30,989 nucleotides of DNA from QWPN01 sp044238145 (GCA_044238145.1 JBIIDT010000036.1:1-30989), one strand, 5' to 3'; counted from the stretch's first letter, positions 22,927-30,795 are shown. Numbers and translations: made by a program. The notes: generated from the sequence alone by a model not told the origin.

Positions 22927-24906
22927 ATGCATTGCCATGACGAGTTGCCCGATCAGTGGCAATCGACGGCCGCAAGCCGGCGTGGCCTTGTCGCCATGGT
23001 GATGGCCCTCGCCGTTTCCCTGACGTCGTCGGTCCTGGCGGCCGACTACACGTGGACGACTAGCGCGAGCGGGGCGCTGTCGGACGGAACGGGCAATATC
23101 ACGACGACGAACTCGACCTGGGTGACGGGTAGTTCGCTCACTCGGGTCGTCTGGCCCAACTCCACCTCCGACACGATGGTCTTCGGTGTCGGGAGTGGAA
23201 CGGCGGGGACACTGACCACGGCGAATGCCATCTCGACGAACGGTCTGCGATTTCAGCAACCCGGGAGCGGGTCCTACACCATGCTCATCGGGTCCGATGC
23301 CAATTCGATCACGCTGGGCGGCTCGATACCGACCATCACCGTGAACCCAGGTGTCTCGGCCACCATTTTGCCCAACAACACCTTCACGAATGGTCGGCTG
23401 GCTGGAAACGACATCACGATCACTGGCGGCGGAACGCTGATCTTTTCTGGCATGAGCACGAGTTCCGTGACGACCGCCGGCCTCATGGCGCTCGGCCGCG
23501 GAAGCGCTAATAACACCAACACATCGATCGTTCAGGACGGCACCACGACCGTGAACTTCAACGGCAGCGGTGGTTTCACCCTGGCTACCGATAACACCTC
23601 CAATAACACCGGCGGCTCCGGTAAATCCACGTACACGCTCAAGAGCGGCACCCTGGCAGGTAACGATGCAACCGCGGGCAATAATTTTTTGCAGGTCGGT
23701 CGTAACTGGGCGGCGGAGTTCAAGCAGGAGGGTGGCACGGTGAACCTGAACGCGACGGGCAACGCTTTCGTCATTGGCGGCCGTGGCAATGGCACGTTCA
23801 CCATGTCGGGCGGCACCTTCTCCGGGACGGCTGGAAGCATGGTGATGAGTTCGGGCGGCGGCTCCCCGGCGCCGACAAGCACGCTCTCGATCAGCGGCGG
23901 TTTGATGCGGATCGGGGGCTCGGGAGTGTTGGCGAGTGCCGCGAGTTCGACCTCGAGCGTCACTGTCTCCGGCGGCGAGTTGGCGATCAACACGCTCACG
24001 AAGGGCGGTGCCGGTACGGTGACGTCGTTTGCCTTCTCCGGCGGCACCCTGCGGCCCTACAACAACAATGCCACCTTCGGCAGCACGACGGGGACAAGCA
24101 ACTACACGATCACGCTCGGGGGCACGGGCGCGACGTTCTCTGGGATCGACAACGCGGCTTCCTCGCCGCGAACGTCCACCGTCGAGGCCCTGCTCTCCGG
24201 TACCGGCCGCGTGAACGTGGCCGGCGGCCGGGTCGTGTTCGGCAACGCGTCGAACAGCTACACGGGGGCGACGGTGGTGGCCGGCGGCACGCTGGCGCTC
24301 GACGCCGACGCCGTGTTCTCCGCGAGCCCCACGATCGTCGTCGGCAGTGCCGCGTCGTCCGGGGCCGCGCTCGACCTCACGGCCAAGGCCGCCGCATTCG
24401 CGTTCGGCAGCGGCCAGACGGTGAGCGGCATCGGCTCCGTGCTGATGCCGACCAACGGCGTGACGGTGGCCGGCTTCATGTCGCCCGGCGACGGCGGGGC
24501 CGGCACGCTCGCCTTCGCCAACGCCCGCTTACTCGACATCCAGTCGGCGATCACCGGCGGCTCGGGCCGTTTCCTCTTCGACCTCGGCACCACGAGCGAC
24601 CTCGTGACCGTCGCGACGGGCACGCTGGCGATCGGCAGCGGCAATCTGCAGTTCGACGACTTCACGTTCAACCTCTCGCCGCTGAGCACCGGCACGTTCC
24701 GCCTGTTCTCGGCGAGTGCGATCGTCGGCACGATCACGAGCGACACGGCGGCGCGGGCCGGTTCGCTCGGCAGCGGCTACACCGGCACTCTCGAGCAGGG
24801 GGCTGGTTTCATCGACCTGGTGGTCGTGCCGGAGCCGGGCACGCTCGCCCTGGCAGGACTGGGCATCGCCGCCGCGGCCTGGGCGCACCGCCGTCGCCGG
24901 TCGTGA
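22927..24906 (+). CDS. PEP-CTERM surface protein with autotransporter-type beta-strand repeats
   Basis: 659 residues. ATG 22927 is preceded by GGAG at 22916-22919 and lies downstream of the promoter at 22833-22862; the in-frame ATG at 22858 falls inside the -10 box. A signal peptide ends near SSVLAAD. The body is rich in Gly, Ser, Thr and Asn and almost free of Cys, with repeated beta-strand turns such as GGGTLIFSG, GGTVNLNATG, GNGTFTMSGGTFSG and the repeat-like NSYTGATVVAGGTLALDADA. The C-terminus (residues 633-659) is a full PEP-CTERM sorting signal: VPEPGTLALAGLG, hydrophobic helix, RRRR. Exosortase should process it for export to the cell surface or matrix. G+C is low in the middle (56% in 23581-23700) against about 80% at its end. 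Confidence 0.92.
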   Translation: MHCHDELPDQWQSTAASRRGLVAMVMALAVSLTSSVLAADYTWTTSASGALSDGTGNITTTNSTWVTGSSLTRVVWPNSTSDTMVFGVGSGTAGTLTTANAISTNGLRFQQPGSGSYTMLIGSDANSITLGGSIPTITVNPGVSATILPNNTFTNGRLAGNDITITGGGTLIFSGMSTSSVTTAGLMALGRGSANNTNTSIVQDGTTTVNFNGSGGFTLATDNTSNNTGGSGKSTYTLKSGTLAGNDATAGNNFLQVGRNWAAEFKQEGGTVNLNATGNAFVIGGRGNGTFTMSGGTFSGTAGSMVMSSGGGSPAPTSTLSISGGLMRIGGSGVLASAASSTSSVTVSGGELAINTLTKGGAGTVTSFAFSGGTLRPYNNNATFGSTTGTSNYTITLGGTGATFSGIDNAASSPRTSTVEALLSGTGRVNVAGGRVVFGNASNSYTGATVVAGGTLALDADAVFSASPTIVVGSAASSGAALDLTAKAAAFAFGSGQTVSGIGSVLMPTNGVTVAGFMSPGDGGAGTLAFANARLLDIQSAITGGSGRFLFDLGTTSDLVTVATGTLAIGSGNLQFDDFTFNLSPLSTGTFRLFSASAIVGTITSDTAARAGSLGSGYTGTLEQGAGFIDLVVVPEPGTLALAGLGIAAAAWAHRRRRS

Positions 24907-24911
24907 CGGAG

Positions 24912-24958
24912 GGCCGCGGTTCTCTGGGAGCGGTTTCGCCCATCGCATAGCCGCGGCC
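24912..24958. terminator. possible terminator-like inverted repeat after the PEP-CTERM gene
   Basis: GGCCGCGG (24912-24919) and CCGCGGCC (24951-24958) can pair perfectly around a 31-nt loop just after the stop codon. There is no T run, and each arm is itself palindromic, so this is weak evidence. The rest of the gap to 25025 shows no gene. Confidence 0.22.
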
Positions 24959-25025
24959 GGATCGGCTACACTCTCCCGCAGTGTCATGATTCCCGAGCGT
25001 ACCCCAGCCCCCCAGGAGTGTCGGA

Positions 25026-25610
25026 ATGAAGGCTTGTTGCTCGATCCCGGTCGCGATGCTGGCCGCTGTGGTGTCGCTCTCTTCCCCCTCGACCGCACAG
25101 GAAAAACCGATGTTGCCCCGTTGTTTTCTCGACATCTCCGCCGATGGCAAGCCGTTGGGACGGATCGTGGTCGAACTCCGCTCCGACGTGGTGCCCAAGA
25201 CCGCCGAAAACTTCCGCGCCCTCTGCACGGGCGAGAAGGGCTTCGGCTACAAGGGCAGCAGCTTCCACCGCGTGATCCCGCAGTTCATGTGCCAGGGGGG
25301 TGACTTCACCAACCACAACGGCACCGGCGGGAAGTCGATCTACGGGGAGAAGTTCGCCGACGAGAACTTCACCCTCAAGCACACCGGAGCGGGCGTGCTC
25401 AGCATGGCGAATGCCGGCCCCAATACGAACGGTTCACAGTTCTTCCTGTGCACCGCCAAGACCGACTGGCTCGACGGCAAGCACGTGGTCTTCGGCCAGG
25501 TGGTCGAGGGCATGGACGTCGTCCAGAAGGTCGAGGCCCTCGGATCGCAGTCAGGACGCACGAAAGCCAAGGTCGAGATCACCGACTGCGGCGAACTGAA
25601 GGCGAAGTGA
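25026..25610 (+). CDS. secreted cyclophilin-type peptidyl-prolyl cis-trans isomerase, eukaryote-like
   Basis: 194 residues; ATG 25026 with AGGAG at 25014-25018. A signal peptide (ACCSIPVAMLAAVVSLSSPSTAQ) puts it outside the cytoplasm. The rest is a complete single-domain cyclophilin that accelerates proline isomerisation during protein folding. Compared from memory with human cyclophilin A, active-site residues fall at a constant offset of 27: Arg82 (human 55), Phe87, Met88, Gln90, Phe140, Trp148 (121), His153 (126). Segments such as VPKTAENFRALCTGEKGFGY, MANAGPNTNGSQFF and WLDGKHVVFG are almost those of the eukaryotic protein, and Trp148 predicts cyclosporin sensitivity. Bacterial PpiA/PpiB proteins usually differ in this loop region. 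It stands 119 nt after the PEP-CTERM gene and may act on exported proteins. Confidence 0.95.
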   Translation: MKACCSIPVAMLAAVVSLSSPSTAQEKPMLPRCFLDISADGKPLGRIVVELRSDVVPKTAENFRALCTGEKGFGYKGSSFHRVIPQFMCQGGDFTNHNGTGGKSIYGEKFADENFTLKHTGAGVLSMANAGPNTNGSQFFLCTAKTDWLDGKHVVFGQVVEGMDVVQKVEALGSQSGRTKAKVEITDCGELKAK

Positions 25611-25710
25611 CCGTGTCGGTGGCCGGCTTCGTCGGCCAAGCCGTCGAGGCCGTGGTGAAGTGGTGCTTCAGTGGTTCGCCGGGGAAAGGCGGCCTTGTGG
25701 AGGCGGACAG

Positions 25711-26667
25711 ATGAGAGCCAGGCAGTCGAGGCAGGCGTTCACACTTGTGGAATTGCTCGTCGTGATCGCCATCCTGGCGCTCCTGGTGGCACTGCTCGTG
25801 CCTGCCGTGCAGAGCGCCCGGGAGTCGGCCCGGCGGACGCAGTGTTCGAACAACCTGCGGCAGTTGGGGATCGGCATGCTGGCCCACCACGACCTGATAG
25901 GCACGTTTCCCGAGGGGATCTCGGTGCCGCTCAACGGAGCCCTGTATGGCGACAGTTATGGCACGTGGCAGATGCCAATCCTGCCCTTTATCGAGCAGGA
26001 ATCTCTCTGGAAAGGCTATCGCAACTATGGCAACCGGGAACTGCTCGGAAGCGCGGGACGGTTTGCATCAACTGACAACCTGCAGGCGACCACCGGCCAG
26101 CGCATCTCCACGTTGACCTGCCCCTCCGACACGGCCACTCCCCATGCGGCGGGCTATACGCGGCACAATTACGCGGTGAACTTCGGAAATACGGGTATCG
26201 ATGGGACCATTGCACTGGGACAGACATATGTCGCCCAGGCGTCGCGGTCGGGCGTGACGTTCGGCGGCGCACCATTCACTCAGGGTAAGCCGCGAAAAAT
26301 CGATTGGATTCGTGACGGTACGAGCACGACTCTGATGGTGGCGGAATTGATCATGGGGCAGCGCAACGACATCCGCGGCCTCACGTGGTACGGCACGACC
26401 GCCGGCTTCTTCACGTTCTTGCGGCCGAACGACACCCTGCCGGACCAGCTTTGGTGGTCGATGCCAAATTGCGATGCGGCTCAGCCCAATCCGCCGTGCA
26501 GCCAGGGGAACGATCCCACCATCGGTGCGCGGAGCCGCCACGCCGGCGGCGTCACCGTGGCTATGCTGGACGGCAGTGTGCGATTCGTCACCGACGACAT
26601 CGACGTGGCGACGTGGCGGGCGCTGGGAACGGCCCGCGGATCCGAGGCGCTCGGGGACTTCCAATGA
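25711..26667 (+). CDS. DUF1559 prepilin-like protein (type IV pilin N-terminus, H-X9-DG domain)
   Basis: 318 residues; ATG 25711 with GGAGG at 25699-25703. The N-terminus is a type IV prepilin leader: basic MRARQSRQA, then FTLVELLVVIAILALLVALLVPAV with Glu at +5. The residue before cleavage is Ala rather than the usual Gly. It continues with QSARESARRTQCSNNLRQLGIGMLAHHD, the hallmark of planctomycete DUF1559 proteins. Near the end the H-X9-DG motif is present (His277, then Asp287-Gly288: HAGGVTVAMLDG). Family knowledge: exported, assembled or anchored through a pseudopilin-like helix, function unknown, present in dozens of copies per planctomycete genome. It overlaps the following lipoprotein gene by 4 nt (ATGA), a common pair. 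Confidence 0.95.
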   Translation: MRARQSRQAFTLVELLVVIAILALLVALLVPAVQSARESARRTQCSNNLRQLGIGMLAHHDLIGTFPEGISVPLNGALYGDSYGTWQMPILPFIEQESLWKGYRNYGNRELLGSAGRFASTDNLQATTGQRISTLTCPSDTATPHAAGYTRHNYAVNFGNTGIDGTIALGQTYVAQASRSGVTFGGAPFTQGKPRKIDWIRDGTSTTLMVAELIMGQRNDIRGLTWYGTTAGFFTFLRPNDTLPDQLWWSMPNCDAAQPNPPCSQGNDPTIGARSRHAGGVTVAMLDGSVRFVTDDIDVATWRALGTARGSEALGDFQ

Positions 26668-27131
26668 TCGGGGTAACGCCCCCCTTCGCCGCCCGGGCAT
26701 GGCGAGCCTCGCTCGTCGCGTCGCTGGTCTTGCTGGCGGCGGGTTGCGGCCGGTCCGGCAATCGGGCCGGGGTGCACGGGACGGTGACGCTGGCAGGCTC
26801 GCCCCTGGATCAGGGCGTCATCGAGTTCTACCTGCCGTCGCTCGACGGGCCCGCGGGTGGCGCAGCGATCGTCGACGGCCGGTACGTCGTTCCCCGCAGC
26901 CACGGCCTCCTGCCGGGCGATTACCGCGTCGTGATCCGCTCCATGGTCGAGCGGGCACCGGGCGATGGTGTCCCGTCCAGGCCCGACGTGCCGCCTCCGG
27001 CCCAGGTTCCCGCCGCGACGAAGGAACCGCTATTTCGCGACCGGATTCCGGCCGAGTTCGGGGACGCGAGCAAACTCGCCGTGTCGCTGGAGGCGGGAAG
27101 AGACGTCGCGTTCGACGTGGCGATTCCCTGA
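26664..27131 (+). CDS. small lipoprotein, transthyretin/carboxypeptidase-regulatory-like fold
   Basis: 155 residues, starting in an ATGA overlap with the DUF1559 gene. Signal sequence with lipobox-like LLAAGC (Cys28), so it should be lipid-anchored. After it comes VHGTVTLAGSPLDQGVIEFYLP, IVDGRYVVPRSHGLLPGDYRVVI and a final strand KLAVSLEAGRDVAFDVAIP. This is the pattern of the short planctomycete lipoproteins with a beta-sandwich like the carboxypeptidase regulatory domain. A proline-rich insert (RPDVPPPAQVPAA) interrupts it, followed by the usual IPAEFGDASKLAVSL. Such proteins usually follow DUF1559 genes; their function is unknown. A hairpin follows directly and may end the transcript. Confidence 0.9.
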   Translation: MIGVTPPFAARAWRASLVASLVLLAAGCGRSGNRAGVHGTVTLAGSPLDQGVIEFYLPSLDGPAGGAAIVDGRYVVPRSHGLLPGDYRVVIRSMVERAPGDGVPSRPDVPPPAQVPAATKEPLFRDRIPAEFGDASKLAVSLEAGRDVAFDVAIP

Positions 27132-27141
27132 CGCAAGGTCA

Positions 27142-27158
27142 CGGTCGGCACCCGACCG
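27142..27158. terminator. hairpin between convergent genes, likely bidirectional terminator
   Basis: CGGTCGG (27142-27148), loop CAC, CCGACCG (27152-27158): a perfect 7-bp stem with a 3-nt loop in the 41-nt gap between the stop codons of the lipoprotein gene (plus) and the TIM-barrel gene (minus). There is no long T run on either strand, so efficiency is uncertain. Confidence 0.5.
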
Positions 27159-27172
27159 AAGGCCGGCGTGGA

Positions 27173-29440
27173 TCAGCGGGTTCCGCCACCGCCTGTGGCG
27201 GCGATCGGCTGCGACCAGGCGATGACGGCACCGGCGCGTTCCAGCGCGGCGATCGCGGCGGCGCGGTCCGGGCGACGGCTGGCCGGCGCGTAGCGGACCA
27301 TCGTCCGCCGTGCGGCGAAGGGCCGGCCGCGGACCAGCGCGGCCGCCTGCTCTTCGAGGGCCGCGACGTCCTTCATCGGCCGGCCCTGCAGCAGGATCCG
27401 CCCGTCCGCGGCGAGTTCCACGGCGATCGGGGCCCGAGCCGCGGCGGCGGCGTAGACGTCCGTCACGACCTGCGGAGGGCCGTACCAGCCCGGCAGCATG
27501 AGCAGGTCGCCCTGCTCGACGGCGGCCACGTAGGCGGCCCGGGACCGCTCGACGTGCCGTTCCGCTTCGCCGTTGAGGGCGATCGCCGAAAATCCCTCCG
27601 GGTACGCCGACCGGAACTCGGTGGGGGTCGGGCCGTCGTAGGGAGGCTGGCGGTAGGGAGCCGTCGAGGCCCAGTACTGGCCGTACTCGTGCTCGGGAAT
27701 CAGGAGCACATCGGGGTGGCGACGCTGGAGTTCCTCCCAATCGGCGGCCTTCATCATCAGTCGCTCGGGCGGCGCGAGGGTGTCGAAGCCGCCGGCCGCG
27801 TTCGCCGCGGACTTGCTCCGCGAGCGGCTGAAGTAGTTGGTGTCGACGTAGAACAGCGTCGCCGACCACCGCTTCCGGCAATAGCGGATCTTCTCGTCGA
27901 GCCGCTCGACCGGGGATCGTGCGGCGTCGGTCAGGGTGGCGGCGGTCTCCAGCCCGAGCTCGTCGAAGTGCTCGAACTGCTGGTCGAACGAAGCCGGATC
28001 GAAGGCCTCCCAGGAGCCCTTGGCGGTCACGGTTGCGCCGGCCGTCGGTTCGATGCGGGTCGGCCGGATGCACATCCCCACCCGCAGCCCGGCATCCCGT
28101 ACCTTCGTGCAGAAGGCGTCGGCCAGAGGTTCCATCTCGGGGGCCGTGAACCGCATCAGCCGCGGGTCGCCGTAGTAGGTCTGCCCGGGAAACTGCTTGC
28201 CCTCGAGATCCCAGATCACGACGCCCTGCGCGCCCGCCTTGTCGGCCACGGCGATCACCTGGTCGGCGTAGCCCATGATCCACTTCTCGAACGCGGCCCG
28301 CCCCTCCGGCGTGCGAATGTCGTCCGCCGTGTCCTTCAGTCCCCACCAGCCGCGCGGGTTGCGGTCCGGGCCCCTGTCGAAGCACAGGTGTGCCATGCAG
28401 ATCGGCCGGCGGTCGGCCCACCGCAGCCGCTGTGGATGCGCCGCAGCGAAGGCCGCGTAGACGCCGGCGGCGACACCGCCGGCCGGCTCATCGGCACGGC
28501 CGAAGAGGAGGGCGATGTCGATGGTTTCGGTCGCCCCGGGCTTGATCGACCGGGCGTTCCACACGCGGTCGAACGGCTCCGGCGACCGCTCGTCGCCGCA
28601 GGTCACGGCCAAGACCGCCGTGCCCGGCTGCCGCGACTCCCAGGAGACGACGAGGGGCCGGTTGGGCTGCGGGCAGGCCGCGACGATCAGCGGTTCCCGG
28701 GGAACGTGGGTCACGGCACGGCAGCGGCTGCAGGTCCCGTCCACCATCGTCCCGATCGTCTCCGGCTGCCGCTGGGTTTCGAGAAGGTGCTCCTGCGCCG
28801 CCTTCGCGTAGCAGTCCGGGCAGAGGACGCGGACCTCGGGCTGCACGTCGGCCTCGAGCTCACCCAGCAGGTCGTCCGCCTGTGGGGTTGGAAAGGCGGC
28901 CCGTTGGAACCGGGTCACCCGGGGCGCGATGGTCGCCAACGTCGGAAAGCCGAGGTTGTTGCCGCCGGGGGAGATCGCGGCTGCGGCCGGCACGTTGACG
29001 GTCAGCAGATCGAGCTTGAACTGCTCGATCGTTCGTGGCGACGTGTTCTCGACGACGATCCGCATGGTCAATGAACCGGGGCCGGCGGCGTAGGTGATGC
29101 CCACGGTGCCCCAGGCGAATGACTCGCGGAGTTCACGCCGGGCAGGGTCGAACGCCCGCTCCCGCACCTCCGCCGATCCATCGACGAACGTCCGGTCGTC
29201 CTTGACGTACGGGTCGGGCATGGCCGCCGGGTCGCGGTGGCCGTCGGCGAGCCGGACCTTCGTCGCCACGGGCCGGCCCTGGGAGAGGATGGGCAAGCCG
29301 CCCACCGACAGGCCGGCGAGGCCATCGGCGTCGAAGGTGGGATCCACCGCCGGCCCGGCGGCGGGCGCCGTCTGGCCGGCGAGACACGCCAGGACTGCGA
29401 CGCTCGACACCAGTCGGGCCCAGGGCTTTGGTGCCGGCAT
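27173..29440 (-). CDS. secreted TIM-barrel glycosidase-like protein with CxxC/CxxC insert
   Basis: 755 residues. ATG 29440 is chosen because it begins a signal peptide (WARLVSSVAVLACLAGQTAPAAG) and has GGAG upstream; the frame before it looks non-coding. Residues about 35-340 look like a beta-sandwich (MRIVVENTSPRTIEQFKLDLLTVNV). It is interrupted by CPDC (207-210) and CSRC (237-240), which could form a zinc ribbon. From about 345 a barrel-like order appears: ICMAHLCFDRG, GYADQVIAVADKAGAQGVVIWDLEG (Asp411, Glu413), RLMRFTAPEMEPLADAFCTKVRDAGLRVGMCIRP, TLFYVDTNYF (Asp533) and LLIPEHEYGQY (Glu583, Glu585). These acids are candidates for catalysis. It recalls GH36- or GHL-like enzymes, but I cannot assign a family. 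The end (VAALEEQAAALVRGR) is a small alpha/beta part. Confidence 0.8.
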   Translation of the reverse strand: MPAPKPWARLVSSVAVLACLAGQTAPAAGPAVDPTFDADGLAGLSVGGLPILSQGRPVATKVRLADGHRDPAAMPDPYVKDDRTFVDGSAEVRERAFDPARRELRESFAWGTVGITYAAGPGSLTMRIVVENTSPRTIEQFKLDLLTVNVPAAAAISPGGNNLGFPTLATIAPRVTRFQRAAFPTPQADDLLGELEADVQPEVRVLCPDCYAKAAQEHLLETQRQPETIGTMVDGTCSRCRAVTHVPREPLIVAACPQPNRPLVVSWESRQPGTAVLAVTCGDERSPEPFDRVWNARSIKPGATETIDIALLFGRADEPAGGVAAGVYAAFAAAHPQRLRWADRRPICMAHLCFDRGPDRNPRGWWGLKDTADDIRTPEGRAAFEKWIMGYADQVIAVADKAGAQGVVIWDLEGKQFPGQTYYGDPRLMRFTAPEMEPLADAFCTKVRDAGLRVGMCIRPTRIEPTAGATVTAKGSWEAFDPASFDQQFEHFDELGLETAATLTDAARSPVERLDEKIRYCRKRWSATLFYVDTNYFSRSRSKSAANAAGGFDTLAPPERLMMKAADWEELQRRHPDVLLIPEHEYGQYWASTAPYRQPPYDGPTPTEFRSAYPEGFSAIALNGEAERHVERSRAAYVAAVEQGDLLMLPGWYGPPQVVTDVYAAAAARAPIAVELAADGRILLQGRPMKDVAALEEQAAALVRGRPFAARRTMVRYAPASRRPDRAAAIAALERAGAVIAWSQPIAATGGGGTR

Positions 29441-29739
29441 CTGTTTTTGGCTCCGTGCGACCGGCCGTCGGCCTCGAGACCGGCTTCGACAACAGGCCTC
29501 GACCGAGGGCTGCAGGCCGTGGACGGCAAGAAATCGCAGAAAACCCGATTCTACGCCGCCGCGGGCCGGGCCGCGAACCCGGATGCGGCCCGAGTCGCGG
29601 TGCCCGGCCAATCCGCCGTCCGGGACAACGGTGGTCCGCGGGCCGCGGTTTTCGATCCAAACGGGCTCGGGGTCCGTAGGAACTCGGCGTCAGCGGGTGC
29701 CGTTTTTCGAGCTAGGATTGAGACGGAGGCTCCGAGTCG
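29441..29739. other. 299-nt region between divergent genes
   Basis: Upstream of the minus-strand TIM-barrel gene and the small plus-strand ORF. On the minus strand TAGAAT (29553-29548) is a good -10 box about 110 nt before ATG 29440, but no clear -35 lies upstream. On the plus strand TAGGAT (29713-29718) is a possible -10 before the small ORF. No RNA gene or repeat was recognised. Confidence 0.3.
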
Positions 29740-29886
29740 ATGGTCATCGCGAACAAGCGGCTTCTGCAACTGATCCGGCGGGCCGCCATCCGGGACGAGC
29801 TCCTGGCGATGCGGCTCCGGGCCCGGCTCGTGGTGCCGCCGGTGACGTTGCCGTCCGACAAGTCGGGCGGCCGTCCCCCGCGGTGA
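29740..29886 (+). CDS. possible small protein of 48 residues
   Basis: Starts at ATG 29740 with GGAGG at 29725-29729 (10-nt spacing) and a possible -10 box TAGGAT at 29713. The product is basic and starts with an amphipathic helix (NKRLLQLIRRAAIRDELLAMRLRARL), then VVPPVTLPSDKSGGRPPR. There is no signal peptide or membrane segment. The stop codon ends one base before the stop of the convergent LssY-domain gene, the same tight arrangement as at 6743/6745, which favours a real gene. I recognise no family. It could also be chance in high-GC sequence. Confidence 0.42.
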   Translation: MVIANKRLLQLIRRAAIRDELLAMRLRARLVVPPVTLPSDKSGGRPPR

Positions 29887-29887
29887 A

Positions 29888-30604
29888 TCAGCGGCGGATC
29901 GAGATCACGCCGACGGCGAGCCGGCCGTCGGTGAAGTAGGGGTCGCCTCCCCCGTTGTGGCCCTGCCGCTCGCGGTGGAACTGATCGATCCAGTAGACGT
30001 GCGCCAAGCCGCCGGCCTGGTGGGCGTCGACGACGACCTTGTTCCGCTCCTGGTCGATGTCGGCCGCGATCTTGTGCGTGATGCCGCCGGTCGTGCGGCT
30101 GATCTCGACCTTCTCGTCGTAGGTCGCGGCGCCGAGCCACAGAGGCTCGCCGTTGGCGTCCACCTCCGCCGACCGCCAGAACCGCACGTGGTGCCGCTGC
30201 TTCGGGCTGTCGCCAACCGGCTGCTCGAAGGCGTGGTCCTGCTTGCGGCCCCATAGGTAGAGGTCGCTCACCGGTGCGTGCTCGTAGGGCTTCCGCAGCA
30301 CCACGTCCGCCGCGATCCGCAGCGACGTCCGCAGCGTGATCGGGTCGGCCGCATACCAGCCGGCGCCGTGGAGCATGCGGTGCAGTTCTTCCTCCGTGCC
30401 GACGAAGGCGACGTTCACGGGGTCGCCCTGGCGGCCCTTGGCGGTGGTCGTGTGCCGCGGCGAGCGGGCGAGAGCCGGGTGGGTGTCGACGCGGCCCTCG
30501 GGAGTCTCGCCGCAGGCGCGGTCCGCCGCCAGGAACAGGCAGCCGGCGAGCAGGAGTCCGGCGAACGCGGATCCGGGTTTCTGCGCAGATCGTGCCGGGA
30601 TCAT
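29888..30604 (-). CDS. LssY C-terminal-domain lipoprotein
   Basis: 238 residues. ATG 30604 has GGAGGG with 6-nt spacing on the minus strand. The signal sequence contains a perfect lipobox LAGC (Cys22), so lipid anchoring is likely; cleavage further on near RACG is the alternative. The mature part carries the LssY-C-type pattern: GDPVNVAFVGTEEELHRMLHGAGWYAADPI, SDLYLWGRKQDHAFEQ, RHHVRFWRS, WLGAATYDEKVEI and VVVDAHQAGG. This domain occurs in LssY of the Legionella type I secretion locus and in many planctomycete proteins; its function is not known. The upstream divergent region holds a palindrome and a possible promoter. Confidence 0.87.
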   Translation of the reverse strand: MIPARSAQKPGSAFAGLLLAGCLFLAADRACGETPEGRVDTHPALARSPRHTTTAKGRQGDPVNVAFVGTEEELHRMLHGAGWYAADPITLRTSLRIAADVVLRKPYEHAPVSDLYLWGRKQDHAFEQPVGDSPKQRHHVRFWRSAEVDANGEPLWLGAATYDEKVEISRTTGGITHKIAADIDQERNKVVVDAHQAGGLAHVYWIDQFHRERQGHNGGGDPYFTDGRLAVGVISIRR

Positions 30605-30640
30605 GGCGTACCCTCCACGGATGACTGATTGGGGGCCGAG

Positions 30641-30677
30641 ACCGTAGCGGGCGGCAAAACCGGCCTCAAGGCCGGTT
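30641..30677 (-). promoter_or_regulatory. palindrome overlapping a possible promoter of the LssY-domain gene
   Basis: A perfect 20-nt inverted repeat lies at 30658-30677 (AACCGGCC, TCAA, GGCCGGTT on the plus strand). On the minus strand its centre gives TTGAGG (30669-30664), followed after 17 nt by TACGGT (30646-30641). TTGAGG with a 17-nt spacer also forms the tRNA-Ser promoter. The repeat could be an operator over the -35 box. Alternatively, since TTTT follows the stem on the minus strand, it may be a terminator or attenuator. Confidence 0.4.
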
Positions 30678-30795
30678 CCAAGCGCTCGGCGCGGGGAGCG
30701 GCCCCTGATTTGCGGCCGCGGCGTGGCGAAGGCATCCTTGTTTCGGGCCGCCGCAGCCGCGACCGCTCCAGGCGGTTCACCGTGGAGACCCTCCC

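Noticed and set aside
26474..29074. 866-codon plus-strand open frame across the lipoprotein gene and opposite the TIM-barrel gene
   Set aside because: It crosses two well-supported genes and a hairpin terminator, with an Arg/Gly/Pro-rich non-protein-like product.
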